Positions 17,293-26,579 are shown, counted from the first letter of the stretch. The stretch is DNA of 47,946 bases from Lentisphaeria bacterium UBA7640 (GCA_002483765.1 DLIO01000119.1:1-47946); one strand, 5' to 3'. Numbers and translations: made by a program. Notes: generated by a model from the sequence alone, not told the origin.

Positions 17293-18575
17293 AACACCGT
17301 TGCCTGATTGCTGTAACGGCTGGTTGGTTGCTCTTAATTACTAGCGCAATCCAGTCAGCCGAAATCGATCCAGATAGTTCTCCAGCCGATTCATTGAGAC
17401 TTACAGCCATCAATGGCAATAGTAATGCGCAATTTAAGCTAGGCAACCAATATTACAAAGGTGAAGGCCGAGCACTAAATTATACTATTGCGGCACACTG
17501 GTTCCGCCGTGCTGCGCGTCAAAAACATCCAGGAGCGATGTTCAATCTCGCAATTTCTCATGAAATGGGATTAGGGGTCATCCGTAGCAAATACCACGCC
17601 TTCCAATACTACCGTCAAGCATCTGATGCAGGAATACGCGAAGCACGCTTCAATCTGGCATTGTGCTATATTTCCGGAATTGAACCAGAAAATCACGACG
17701 GCGACAAAACTCCCGCCATCCTTCCTGACCCCAAACAGGCCGTAGAGCTGTTAAGTTCATTAGCCCAAAGCGATTTTATTCCAGCTAAACGTGAGTTGGC
17801 CGGCATTTATCTTGACCGACCTAGTGATCAAAGGGATCCCAAAGAGACAAAACGAGCATTCCAGCTTCTTATGGAAGCGGCTGAAAGTGGTGACTGTGCT
17901 TCAATGCGCCGTTTGGCTGATTGTTATTATGGTGGCTGGGGTTGTGAACAAAATAATAAAAAAATGATCGAATGGTTAAAAAAAGCGACAATAAAAAATG
18001 ACTCTGAAGCTGCTGCTAAGTTGGCATTCTGTTATGAATCAGGAACTGGCGTATTGCCCAATCCAGAAGAGTCATTCAAGTATTTTTCCGAAGCAGCTAA
18101 ACTTGGTCAACCGATGGCTCAATATAAAATGGCAGAATATTGTGCCGCTGGACTCTACACAAAAACCGACATTCCGCAGTCCCTTGAATGGTTAAAAAAA
18201 TCAGCCGGAGCGGGAAACCATTTTGCATTATTTAAGCTAGGAATCTACGCCGCGGAAGGCATTGGTATGGAACAGAATCCCAAAATGGCCGCTGAACTGT
18301 TTTATGAATCTGCAAAACTGGGCAATATACATGCCCAGTTTAACCTTGCAATTTATTTCCAAGAGGGGAAATATCTGCCAGCTGATCCCGGCGCAGCTTT
18401 TTACTGGTTTAAACGCGCCGCCGAGGCTGGCAATGACCGCGCCCAATTTCAATTAGCATTGTGCCATATGAACGGCAAAGGAACAAGCAAAAACGAAGAC
18501 GAAGCTATTAATTGGCTAAAGAAATCAGCTCAAAACGGTAATCCCGAAGCCCAAAGACTACTTGCTCAAAACTAA
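17289..18575 (+). CDS. exported Sel1-repeat protein
   Basis: 428 residues from a GTG start that overlaps the lpxD stop. A signal peptide (VKHRCLIAVTAGWLLLITSA) is followed from about residue 38 by roughly ten 36-residue Sel1-like repeats, seen in phrases such as AQFKLGNQYYKGEG, AMFNLAISHEMGLG, AAKLAFCYESGTG and AQFNLAIYFQEGKY. Such solenoids mediate protein-protein contacts. Being coupled to lpxD it may support envelope assembly, but there is no direct evidence. The gene is convergent with the OYE-like gene. Confidence 0.88.
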   Translation: MKHRCLIAVTAGWLLLITSAIQSAEIDPDSSPADSLRLTAINGNSNAQFKLGNQYYKGEGRALNYTIAAHWFRRAARQKHPGAMFNLAISHEMGLGVIRSKYHAFQYYRQASDAGIREARFNLALCYISGIEPENHDGDKTPAILPDPKQAVELLSSLAQSDFIPAKRELAGIYLDRPSDQRDPKETKRAFQLLMEAAESGDCASMRRLADCYYGGWGCEQNNKKMIEWLKKATIKNDSEAAAKLAFCYESGTGVLPNPEESFKYFSEAAKLGQPMAQYKMAEYCAAGLYTKTDIPQSLEWLKKSAGAGNHFALFKLGIYAAEGIGMEQNPKMAAELFYESAKLGNIHAQFNLAIYFQEGKYLPADPGAAFYWFKRAAEAGNDRAQFQLALCHMNGKGTSKNEDEAINWLKKSAQNGNPEAQRLLAQN

Positions 18576-18621
18576 TACCGACCAATGACTTCAGACCGCT
18601 GATTTAAACGCCTATCCCTAT

Positions 18622-20061
18622 TCAGTTACATTTTTTCAAGTCTTTTAGTTTCAAGGCTTCAGGTAATTGTTTGTAAAACGAATCAAGCGGATAACAACCG
18701 GAAATCATTCCCGCGCGCGGTGCATTGGTGCAATCCCCCAATGTGCGACAGATCAAGTTGCGCTGTAGCTTTTTGCCGGCCAAGATGTCATTACAAATTT
18801 CAGGGTAAGACAGAACCATTCTCCCGATTCCAGCAAAATCCATTTCGTTGTTCGAAACTGAATATTCAGCGGCATTCGGCAAATACTCTTGAAGGCAAGT
18901 CAGGCCAGAACCGACGATATTGATTTCAGGACAGAGTTCTTTAATCCGTTTGACAGCCAGGATATGTCGCGACACGTTATATAATGGGTTTTCTGGCATG
19001 AGATAACCATCGCTGACTGGGAAATAAGCAGGGCGTTGCATATGGACGTTATAATAAGGACTCCCAATCGTCGCACAAATTAATTTAACGCCATAACTCT
19101 GTAGAAGTTGAATAAATTCAACCGTATCTTTCAAATCGGGATCCATGTGCATCCCAGATTTGTCACCACCGAATGCATAAGGATATGCTTTAGAGTTATT
19201 CCATGCCATTGCTGTACCGATGCCATCTTCTCCTTTGACAAAAGGTAAAATATCAAACAGGCTTAGCCGAACAGAAAGGTGAAGGCCGGGGCATTGCTTC
19301 TGAATCCCATCCGCTATTTCACGAAAAAAGCGAGTTCTATTTTCAAACGAACCGCCATAACGACCAGGACGATCATAGGCAGTAAGGAACTCATGTCCGA
19401 GATATCCATGTGCATGCTTAATATCAACAAAATCAAAGCCCGACTTCTGAGTGATTTCTGCAGCAAGGATAAAGTGTTTAATTATATCACGAACCTCTTC
19501 GTCAGATACAACATCCGCGACACTATTGCCAAACTTTATATCGAGAAGCGGATGTGAATACGCAGTTTTTGCTTCGCGGACGTGCGCGTCGTTTGGGTAT
19601 GAATAACGTCCAGAATGCGTGAGTTGGAGTCCGATCATAAGATCATCATCTGTACCAAATTTTACTCTATGGACTTCGCGCATCTCTTGGTGGAGCTGTT
19701 TGAGTGCGTCCAAAGTGTGATCTGACGCAATAAGTTGTCGCGGATTACTGCGTCCTGAATGCATAACCGCGGCAGCCTCGGTGCCATAGATCAACTTTGC
19801 CCCGCTTTCAGCGAAGCGTAACCATCTTCTACGGGTGAATTTGCTTGGAGTACCGTCAGGCATGCAATCCCAGCCTTCCATCGGCAGAATCGCCCAACGG
19901 TTGCCAATGGTTCGACCATAACAACTGATTTTTTGTGTGAGAGCAGCGGAACCGTCAATCGGAACTTCGTCTACCAAACCAATATTGATCGCCTCATCTG
20001 AAAGATAATTCCTGAAATCCGATACTGTTTTAAAGCTATTAATTTTACGATAATTTGCCAT
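18622..20061 (-). CDS. Old Yellow Enzyme / NADH:flavin oxidoreductase family protein
   Basis: 479 residues. An FMN-binding TIM barrel with GLQLTHSGR (144-152), DIKHAHGYLGHEFL (His216, His218) and YGGSFENRTRFF, all typical of the 2,4-dienoyl-CoA reductase-like branch. The C-terminal part has three cysteines, C438-x5-C444-x11-C456, where the relatives have four (Cx2Cx3Cx11C) binding a 4Fe-4S cluster. The second FAD/NAD domain of those relatives is absent. AGAGG precedes the start. It is last in an operon with a flavoprotein that could supply the missing domain's role. The substrate is unknown, probably an electrophilic alkene or related catabolite. Confidence 0.85.
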   Translation of the reverse strand: MANYRKINSFKTVSDFRNYLSDEAINIGLVDEVPIDGSAALTQKISCYGRTIGNRWAILPMEGWDCMPDGTPSKFTRRRWLRFAESGAKLIYGTEAAAVMHSGRSNPRQLIASDHTLDALKQLHQEMREVHRVKFGTDDDLMIGLQLTHSGRYSYPNDAHVREAKTAYSHPLLDIKFGNSVADVVSDEEVRDIIKHFILAAEITQKSGFDFVDIKHAHGYLGHEFLTAYDRPGRYGGSFENRTRFFREIADGIQKQCPGLHLSVRLSLFDILPFVKGEDGIGTAMAWNNSKAYPYAFGGDKSGMHMDPDLKDTVEFIQLLQSYGVKLICATIGSPYYNVHMQRPAYFPVSDGYLMPENPLYNVSRHILAVKRIKELCPEINIVGSGLTCLQEYLPNAAEYSVSNNEMDFAGIGRMVLSYPEICNDILAGKKLQRNLICRTLGDCTNAPRAGMISGCYPLDSFYKQLPEALKLKDLKKCN

Positions 20062-20073
20062 AAGTTTTACCTC

Positions 20074-20607
20074 TTAAAATCTTTTCCCTTTTTTGATATG
20101 AGTAATAATAATTTTACTATCTTCAAGAACCTCGTAGGTGTGTGGAAGAAGTGCGTCAAACTGGATTGCCATGCCATCTTTAAGCTCATGGCTTTCATTC
20201 GGCAAATCCAAACGAAGACAACCCTTTAATATCCAACAGACCTCATAATCGTCTCGATGCAGTTCAGGCCGCGATACTTTAGCCCCAGCTTTTGCAACAG
20301 TGTACATACAACGCATGTTTCCGTAGCCGATTCTCTGAAAATGAAAATCTCCTGACACATAATGTTCTTCTTCGATGATGTGCGAAGTGCGGTTTTCGGC
20401 CAATGACAATAAGTCGGACAAAGTCAATCCAAAAACGCGTGCGATACGGTATAATGTATTAACTTCCGCCACATGTTGATTACGTTCAAGTTTTGAGATA
20501 GCACTAGTAGAAACATTGCATTTTGTTGAGAGTTCAGCGATACTCATATTTTCACGCTTTCTCAATTCACGTAAAACACTGAAATCACAAATCTGTTCCT
20601 GACCCAT
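20074..20607 (-). CDS. XRE-family regulator with C-terminal cupin domain
   Basis: 177 residues. A helix-turn-helix (residues about 10-65: MSIAELSTKCNVSTSAISKL) is joined to a small cupin barrel (about 100-175: ELHRDDYEVCWILKG and GMAIQFDALLPHTYEV). Such proteins are small-molecule-responsive repressors or activators. The gene sits inside the redox operon, two bases after the flavoprotein stop and 12 bases before the OYE gene, suggesting control of its own operon by a pathway metabolite. An AGAGGA ribosome binding site overlaps the previous gene's end. Confidence 0.9.
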   Translation of the reverse strand: MGQEQICDFSVLRELRKRENMSIAELSTKCNVSTSAISKLERNQHVAEVNTLYRIARVFGLTLSDLLSLAENRTSHIIEEEHYVSGDFHFQRIGYGNMRCMYTVAKAGAKVSRPELHRDDYEVCWILKGCLRLDLPNESHELKDGMAIQFDALLPHTYEVLEDSKIIITHIKKGKRF

Positions 20608-20609
20608 TC

Positions 20610-22538
20610 TTAATCCTCTTTATAAATATCTCTGTTTTTATAATCCTTCCATACAGTTTCAAACCAACCTTCCGTTTCTGGAATAGGCCGGCAATTCTCC
20701 CATGAAATTTCAGGATAATTGTTTGCTCCATAACCACACAACATTATTTTTTTTCGAAATGCCGTTTCTTCCGCCATTATACGCCATTCTTCGCCAAGTC
20801 CTGGATAGAATTCGCTTCCGTTTTTAGAAAGCACGATAGAACCACCACGTGATCCTACATAGTCAATCTGCATCAAAATACATTCTAAATAAAAAATTTG
20901 CGCAGTGCAAAGTTGGCGGTTCCGCAGATGTTCAGCCAACGCCTTGCTATCCTGACCGCCAAGACCATCAGTCATGAGAACGCTAAGTTGTTTATAAACA
21001 CCTTCCAAAGCCTCTACTACTTTAACCGAAGAGCGCGCAAACGCCCCGCCATTACTCATCCGGCGCTGTAACTTGGCTCGTTCATCTTTCCAGTTCAGTT
21101 TTGCAGGGAGCAATTGTAGAGAATTTAAGAGCTCAAGCTCATTTTTCGCCATCAATTGGAGTTGATCTTCAGTGAAATCAAATTTGTGGTTTTTTGCCGC
21201 AATATACTCCGAAGCGCGAAATGCTCCTACTTGTCCGGCATTAAGAGCACTACCTCCTGGACGCGTAACACCATGCGAGCCATTAACCTCGCCGACTGGG
21301 AACAGATGTTTCAGGTTGATTGATTCCCACCAAATATTTCCAGCTAGTCCGCCGTTGTTGTGCTGTGCGCAAACTGCTATTTCCAGCAGCTCAGTTTCAA
21401 GATTAATTCCATTTCTGCGGTAAAGTTCAATTGCAGGCGTATTAAGTTGTTGCAATCGCTTGAACGGTGAATCAGTAAGTGCCCCGGAACGCTCAAGATA
21501 GGTGCGAGTCTCACTGCTCAGAGCAGCAAAATCAAAATCCGCTGGATCTACGCGATAATCAAGAAAAACGCGGCGTCCACGTTCGGTAGTTTCAATGTAA
21601 GTGAAAATATCGATGAGAGACGAACCTGGAACATGTCCTGCGGCAAACGGCCATTGATACCCCTTGAGAAAAACTGAATCATACATTTCCGACTGAGTTT
21701 TGAAGTATTCGTATAAAAATTCGCGTTCTGAACTACCATCCTTTTCGCACGAAATAAAACGGGGTAGCACCTGCATATAACTACCCGAAACATTCCAGCG
21801 AAATTTTATCGAAGCCAGCCCGAATTGTGACTCTGCAAGATTGCAGGCTTTGGCTCCAGCTTCAAGTGCCAATCCAATTGCCCCTGTGTGAACTGCAGGA
21901 TAAACTGACTGCTCATACAGTCCGCCTGGACCGCCAACTGCAAATATAACATTCTCAGCATAGACGATTTCAAACACATCATCAGTATTTTTCGTCAAAT
22001 CGACAAAAATGGCGCCAATGCATCTCTTATTGTCATCAGAACCTGCCGTAAGCAATTTTATAGCAACGCGCTTTTCACAAACTTCTATTTTCCGTCGCTC
22101 TAGATCAGCAATTAAACATAAACACATATCGCGTGAAGTATAAGGGCCGCAGCTTGTGGCACGCCTCTTCGGATCGTGATCTGTTTTGTAACCAATGTAT
22201 TGACCAAATCTGTCATGAGGAAACTGCACGCCTAAATTAGCCAAATTTGCGAAAGCTTGCTGAGAGAGCGCCGCTTCGACGAGGGCGATGTCACCATGCA
22301 TGGAACCGCCTTTCATTAGATCCTCAGCCTGTAGTACTGGAGAATCGGATTCGCGTCCATACATCCCCAATTTATAATAAGTCTGTTTGTCGCTACCAGT
22401 GTTGATACTGGTTCCCATTTGTAGACCTTCTGTATAGACGGCAATCGGCGTAACACCGAGGCTATCAAGACGGACTGCCGCCGCCAACCCCGAACACCCT
22501 GAACCAATTACTAAAGTATGTAGTTTTCTCGTTCGCAT
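20610..22538 (-). CDS. FAD-dependent fumarate-reductase/L-aspartate-oxidase-like flavoprotein
   Basis: 642 residues. The N-terminal FAD-binding motif is VIGSGCSGLAAAVRL (residues 10-24). Further landmarks of the succinate dehydrogenase/fumarate reductase flavoprotein fold are VIFAVGGPGGLYEQS and the C-terminal FAD region LFPVGEVNGSHGVTRPGGSALNAGQVG. A helical C-terminal domain contains RRRMS-like basic residues. No signal peptide or haem motif is present, so it is cytosolic and probably takes electrons from a soluble partner. It lies between the SDR and the XRE-cupin gene in one operon. The substrate is unknown. Confidence 0.85.
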   Translation of the reverse strand: MRTRKLHTLVIGSGCSGLAAAVRLDSLGVTPIAVYTEGLQMGTSINTGSDKQTYYKLGMYGRESDSPVLQAEDLMKGGSMHGDIALVEAALSQQAFANLANLGVQFPHDRFGQYIGYKTDHDPKRRATSCGPYTSRDMCLCLIADLERRKIEVCEKRVAIKLLTAGSDDNKRCIGAIFVDLTKNTDDVFEIVYAENVIFAVGGPGGLYEQSVYPAVHTGAIGLALEAGAKACNLAESQFGLASIKFRWNVSGSYMQVLPRFISCEKDGSSEREFLYEYFKTQSEMYDSVFLKGYQWPFAAGHVPGSSLIDIFTYIETTERGRRVFLDYRVDPADFDFAALSSETRTYLERSGALTDSPFKRLQQLNTPAIELYRRNGINLETELLEIAVCAQHNNGGLAGNIWWESINLKHLFPVGEVNGSHGVTRPGGSALNAGQVGAFRASEYIAAKNHKFDFTEDQLQLMAKNELELLNSLQLLPAKLNWKDERAKLQRRMSNGGAFARSSVKVVEALEGVYKQLSVLMTDGLGGQDSKALAEHLRNRQLCTAQIFYLECILMQIDYVGSRGGSIVLSKNGSEFYPGLGEEWRIMAEETAFRKKIMLCGYGANNYPEISWENCRPIPETEGWFETVWKDYKNRDIYKED

Positions 22539-22556
22539 AACTATATTCCCCGAAGA

Positions 22557-23315
22557 TTAAAAGCGTTTAATGGTAAGGCCACCATCAATATTAATAACCT
22601 GCCCAGTTGAATAAGAAAGCGCGCCAGAAATAAGCATTTTAGCTGCTTTACCAATGTCTTCAGGATAACCCCAACGCTTTTGAAGCGTTATGCCTTCAGC
22701 GATCAATTTATCATACTTTTCTGTGACGCTACTGGTCATATCGCTTTTTATGATTCCGGGACGAATTTCGTAAACCGCAATTCCGCAATCGGCAAGGCGC
22801 ACCGCCCAAAGTTTTGTTGCCATCGCCACTGCCGCCTTGGAAAGACAGTATTCACCACGATTAATACTTGCATAATCAGCGGAAACAGAACCAACATTAA
22901 TAATACAACGAAATGATTCTTTGTTTTCTGTCAGCATAGCTTTAGCCACAAGCTGAGTTAAAAAGAACGGGCCTTTAAGGTTTATCTGCATGACGCGATC
23001 AAAACTCTCTGGACTCATTTCCAAAACATCGGATCGCACTTGTGGAGCAACACCGGCATTATTGATCAAAACGTCGATACAACCGAAATCACTAAGAAAA
23101 TCATTAACCAGCGTTTCACAGTCTGCCTGTGAAGAAACATCACAACGATAGTATTTGAATTTGCCACTAAATTCTTTTTGTAGCTCCTCAACATCGTTTT
23201 GGTGTTCAGAAACACTATTCCTTCCACAGAATCCAATATTGTGTCCAGCTTCCGCAAGTACTTTAACGATCCCTGCACCAATCCCGCGAGTGCCACCAGT
23301 AACAATAATATTCAT
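22557..23315 (-). CDS. short-chain dehydrogenase/reductase (FabG-like)
   Basis: 252 residues, classic SDR length. The NAD(P)-binding motif TGGTRGIGAG is at 6-15, NNAG near residue 88, the catalytic Ser in INVGSVSA and YCLSK (Tyr-x3-Lys) near 158-162, and the C-terminal GQVINIDGG. It interconverts a hydroxyl and a keto group. It is the first gene of the minus-strand redox operon, with GGAGGA ahead of the ATG. Annotation as a fatty acid synthesis FabG is unlikely given the context; a catabolic role is more plausible. Confidence 0.92.
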   Translation of the reverse strand: MNIIVTGGTRGIGAGIVKVLAEAGHNIGFCGRNSVSEHQNDVEELQKEFSGKFKYYRCDVSSQADCETLVNDFLSDFGCIDVLINNAGVAPQVRSDVLEMSPESFDRVMQINLKGPFFLTQLVAKAMLTENKESFRCIINVGSVSADYASINRGEYCLSKAAVAMATKLWAVRLADCGIAVYEIRPGIIKSDMTSSVTEKYDKLIAEGITLQKRWGYPEDIGKAAKMLISGALSYSTGQVINIDGGLTIKRF

Positions 23316-23623
23316 AAATCCTCCATAAAAGTTTCACAAAAGATATCTTATGCTATGAAATATATCACACAAGAAATAATAGACAAGCTTTTTCAAGAAA
23401 ACTTGTGTATTTCTCGACATCGTTTTCGCTTTTCATTAACGATCCAGATACCGACTGGTTTAATAATCCAATTCCAACTTTTGGCAATTGTGGTTGTTGC
23501 GGCCCTAATCCGGCGATATGATCCCTGACTCCTCCCTGTAGGTTGGATATACACACACATTAGTTAAGACATCCAAACTAATGATTTACATAACCCCGCG
23601 ATTTAACATCATGTTTCAACAAT
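23316..23623. other. intergenic region with a possible decayed small ORF
   Basis: About 300 bases holding the promoter region of the redox operon at the left. On the plus strand, an ATG at 23355 opens MKYITQEIIDKLFQEN; a different frame ends at the TGA 23519-23521 as NDPDTDWFNNP then PTFGNCGCCGPN. Both halves look protein-like, suggesting one small cysteine-rich ORF broken by a frameshift, but I recognise no family. Confidence 0.35.
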
Positions 23624-24139
23624 TTACAAAACATTTACAATCACTGCATAAATTAACGGATATTTGTCACCATCTTTTTCTATTCGTAAAACAATTGATT
23701 TGCCTGATCCTCTTGCTCTAAGTCGACAACACCCATCTTCATCCAATATGCAATATTGTTTATGTCCATTCAGTATTGCAGTCAATTTTTCAGTATTTTC
23801 TCTAGCTGCATAAATTTTAATTTCAACATCCGTTGTTGCGGGAATAGCCAAATCAACTTCAAGAAAACCATTGGGAAAGACTCGATTCCCTGCATAACGC
23901 GCTGGCCACCCTTCATACAGGAGAGCATGACTGCCGTGCATATAACGCCTAATTCTCCAGTCATCTACAAGGCCCCCAAAAACAACCATATCGACAGGAT
24001 TGCTCTGCGCCATCAATTCCTGACGGATGGAGTATTCAGCATGATACTCAAGTTTCATTTTCTCTATAAGTTCCAATAATGGGCGTAAATAGATATTATC
24101 TAAATTATTCTCGCTATTTCGAAAGATGCGTTGATCCAT
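23624..24139 (-). CDS. hypothetical protein
   Basis: 171 residues, not recognised. An N-terminal helical part (LLELIEKMKLEYHAEY) is followed by a beta-rich, Gly/Tyr-containing part (GSHALLYEGWPARYAGN, FLEVDLAIPATTDVEIKIY). No signal peptide or catalytic motif is visible. No ribosome binding site precedes the ATG, so the start is uncertain, and the gene may be the surviving 3' end of a longer one. It lies between the redox operon and the GH20-like gene in a partly decayed stretch. Confidence 0.5.
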   Translation of the reverse strand: MDQRIFRNSENNLDNIYLRPLLELIEKMKLEYHAEYSIRQELMAQSNPVDMVVFGGLVDDWRIRRYMHGSHALLYEGWPARYAGNRVFPNGFLEVDLAIPATTDVEIKIYAARENTEKLTAILNGHKQYCILDEDGCCRLRARGSGKSIVLRIEKDGDKYPLIYAVIVNVL

Positions 24140-24443
24140 AGCGTTAGAAAAAACATTCGTGTTTTTGGGAGTATAATGTGTATAACAGCAGATTGGCTAC
24201 CTGACGAAGAAACGTTGTACGGTGTCCTAGACAGGAAAAATAATGCAACTAGTGATTTTTGAAATAAGCGCTACCACAAAATCAATTTATGCTTGTATTT
24301 TCCGCATAGGAGCATATTTTAATGCTGTAATTTTAGAGAAATTTTAGTTTAGTTACTTGATATTTAGTTTTTTTCTTTTTCTGACTTGAAGTAAAAAAAA
24401 ATAGTTTTTTCTGATTAAATTAACCGAAACAGGACTGATAATT
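24140..24443. other. intergenic region upstream of the GH20-like gene
   Basis: About 300 AT-rich bases. A 28-codon ORF (24176-24262, plus) starts MCITADWLPDEETLYGVLDR and has GGGAG four bases before its ATG. It may be a leader peptide, a truncated gene start or chance. The promoter for the GH20-like gene should lie here, but I cannot place it. Confidence 0.4.
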
Positions 24444-26297
24444 ATGGATTTTTTATTAGACGGACAAAGCAAATTCTCGGTTAAAACTGTAAGTATTGGA
24501 TTCGAAATTGAATTGTACGGGGTTCCGGCAGTACTGGAACAACGTATTAAAACTGCTCTGGAGCGTTGCCGGAGCCACTCCGGCACGGTTACAGAAGTGC
24601 GATTTGAGCAGCATAACCTGTTAAACAAAGTGGAGGGTGCTTACCATTTAAAAATCGAAAAAAACAAAATACGAATACAGGCGATGAGTGAAGTCGGTTT
24701 GTTTTACGGGGGCCAAACCTTACTACGTTGTTTGGAACGAAATATCCTATATCAAGGAATGATTAATGACTTTCCATTGGTGAAATTACGCGGCTTTAAA
24801 CTTTATCTACCATCGCCCGATCTGGCTGGGATGAAAGCATTTTGTGAAACAGTTGATTTCCTGGCACGTCACAAATATAACTTTTTGATGCTGGAGGTCG
24901 GAGGTGCCATGGAGTTTCTCAGTCATCCGGAAATTAATCGTGGATGGGAGGATTATTGTCAATTTATGAATGAATATCCCGGTAAACCTCAAAAAATTCA
25001 GCACCAGTTCCCTTGGCGAAAAAACTCCATTCATTCGACCAACGGTGGCGGAAAAGTGGTTTCACAGTCTATGGTACGAGAGATGATTGACTATTGTCGT
25101 AAACGACATTTTGAAGTGGTGCCAGAAATGCCGTCATTGTCTCACTGTGATTATTTGTTGCCCCGGCATCATGAACTTGCCGAACGTCAAGATGACCCTT
25201 ACCCAGATACCTGCTGCCCTAACCACCCAGATTATTATCCATTACTTTTCGAGTTGTTCGATGAAATTATTGAAGTCTTTCAACCACGAAGTATGCACAT
25301 CGGTCACGATGAATATTATTCAATAGGAATTTGCTCGCGTTGTTGCAAAAAGGAATCAGCGACAATTTATGCAGATGATATAAAAAAATGTGTGAAGTTT
25401 CTGCGTACACGTAATGTAAAAACGATGATTTGGGGAGATAAATTATTGAACGCACATTTTCCCAATGGTGAAGGATGTGGGGGAGCGGAGATCGTTGCCA
25501 ATACGTCGGAACATCAATATCTAATTCCTGCAACTTGGCCTGCAATTGATCAAGTACCTAGAGACCTGCAGATTATGCATTGGTATTGGAGCATTGACCG
25601 CAATCTAGAAAATGAATTCGTGCAGCGGGACATGTCGATGATATTTGGCAATTTTTACTCTAGAAACTTTCCAGAATTAAGACGACGCCTTGGAAATCCA
25701 GTATGTGAAGGAGTATGCCTTTCTAACTGGGGAGCCACGGATAACATTACCTTACAACGCAATGGTATGTATTTCGACATTGTGAGTACCGCCGCGTGGC
25801 TATGGAACCCACAGTTAGATTCCGCCGATTATCCGAGAATTCGCGATTGGGCGCTGGCGGAACTTTTTACGATCAGACATCCCGGCAAAGACTGGTTAGA
25901 AGTTGTTCATACTTGTTTTGAAAAACGAGAATACAAACTTTTTTTTGACGGCTGGTTTGTCGATGAACAAAAAGATTTACTGGGTTGGCATCAATTCCGT
26001 GATGAGCAGGGTAATAAGTATGATCTACCAGTGATTTATGGTAGTAATATTTCTAGCGATGATGTTTCGTTTGAACGAAACCCGATTAACAAAACAGGGC
26101 GAGGATATGATACTTATAGTGTTGATATGCGATTATTGGAAGTGAGTACCGCGACCTTGCCGGAGAAAGATACAAGAGGACGGACTTGGTACCGCTGCCG
26201 CTATCCACACCCAGCACCTGAGCGAACATTAACTTACTGCTGCTTTATACCTGTTATAGGCTTCTCTGGTTCCGTAAAGTGCCGCGACATTAATTGA
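24444..26297 (+). CDS. GH20-like beta-hexosaminidase family protein, cytosolic
   Basis: 617 residues without a signal peptide. An N-terminal alpha/beta domain (about 1-105, with SEVGLFYGGQTLLR as in GH20 domain 2) precedes a TIM barrel starting LRGFKLYLPSPD. The GH20 signature HIGHDEYY contains the Asp289-Glu290 pair that normally polarises the substrate acetamide and acts as acid/base. The family removes terminal GlcNAc or GalNAc. Several Cys (CSRCCKK near 297) are unusual. Its cytosolic location implies that imported oligosaccharides or wall fragments are the substrate. It converges on the PIG-L to M55 operon. An IS630 remnant starts ten bases after the stop. Confidence 0.8.
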   Translation: MDFLLDGQSKFSVKTVSIGFEIELYGVPAVLEQRIKTALERCRSHSGTVTEVRFEQHNLLNKVEGAYHLKIEKNKIRIQAMSEVGLFYGGQTLLRCLERNILYQGMINDFPLVKLRGFKLYLPSPDLAGMKAFCETVDFLARHKYNFLMLEVGGAMEFLSHPEINRGWEDYCQFMNEYPGKPQKIQHQFPWRKNSIHSTNGGGKVVSQSMVREMIDYCRKRHFEVVPEMPSLSHCDYLLPRHHELAERQDDPYPDTCCPNHPDYYPLLFELFDEIIEVFQPRSMHIGHDEYYSIGICSRCCKKESATIYADDIKKCVKFLRTRNVKTMIWGDKLLNAHFPNGEGCGGAEIVANTSEHQYLIPATWPAIDQVPRDLQIMHWYWSIDRNLENEFVQRDMSMIFGNFYSRNFPELRRRLGNPVCEGVCLSNWGATDNITLQRNGMYFDIVSTAAWLWNPQLDSADYPRIRDWALAELFTIRHPGKDWLEVVHTCFEKREYKLFFDGWFVDEQKDLLGWHQFRDEQGNKYDLPVIYGSNISSDDVSFERNPINKTGRGYDTYSVDMRLLEVSTATLPEKDTRGRTWYRCRYPHPAPERTLTYCCFIPVIGFSGSVKCRDIN

Positions 26298-26306
26298 AAT
26301 AACTGT

Positions 26307-26528
26307 ATGCCGATTACAGTAGTACTTGATAATACCAGATATCCAAGATGCGAAGTGGTTGTGATGGAATATGCAAAAATAATTGGGATTGAATTGCTTT
26401 TTCCACCATCTTATTCGCCAAATTTGAACTTAATTGAACGTTTATAGAAAAATGCAAAGAAGACCTGTCTTTATTTAGAATCTGAGCACATGACTTGCTT
26501 GCGTGAAAATCTTTTTTTCGGGATTTGA
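26307..26528 (+). pseudogene. IS630-family transposase C-terminal remnant
   Basis: The reading frame from 26307 gives VVLDNTRYPRC, GIELLFPPSYSPNLNLIERL, then a TAG (26445-26447) and KNAKKTCLY. This is the DDE-domain end of IS630 transposases, where the conserved next residue is Trp (ERLWK): TGG has become TAG. Only about 70 of the usual 340 or so residues remain. It is non-functional debris between two convergent catabolic genes. Confidence 0.85.
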
Positions 26529-26579
26529 AGATGAGACTAAACTCGCTAAATTATGAGATAACTGAACTTAAAAGCGAGG

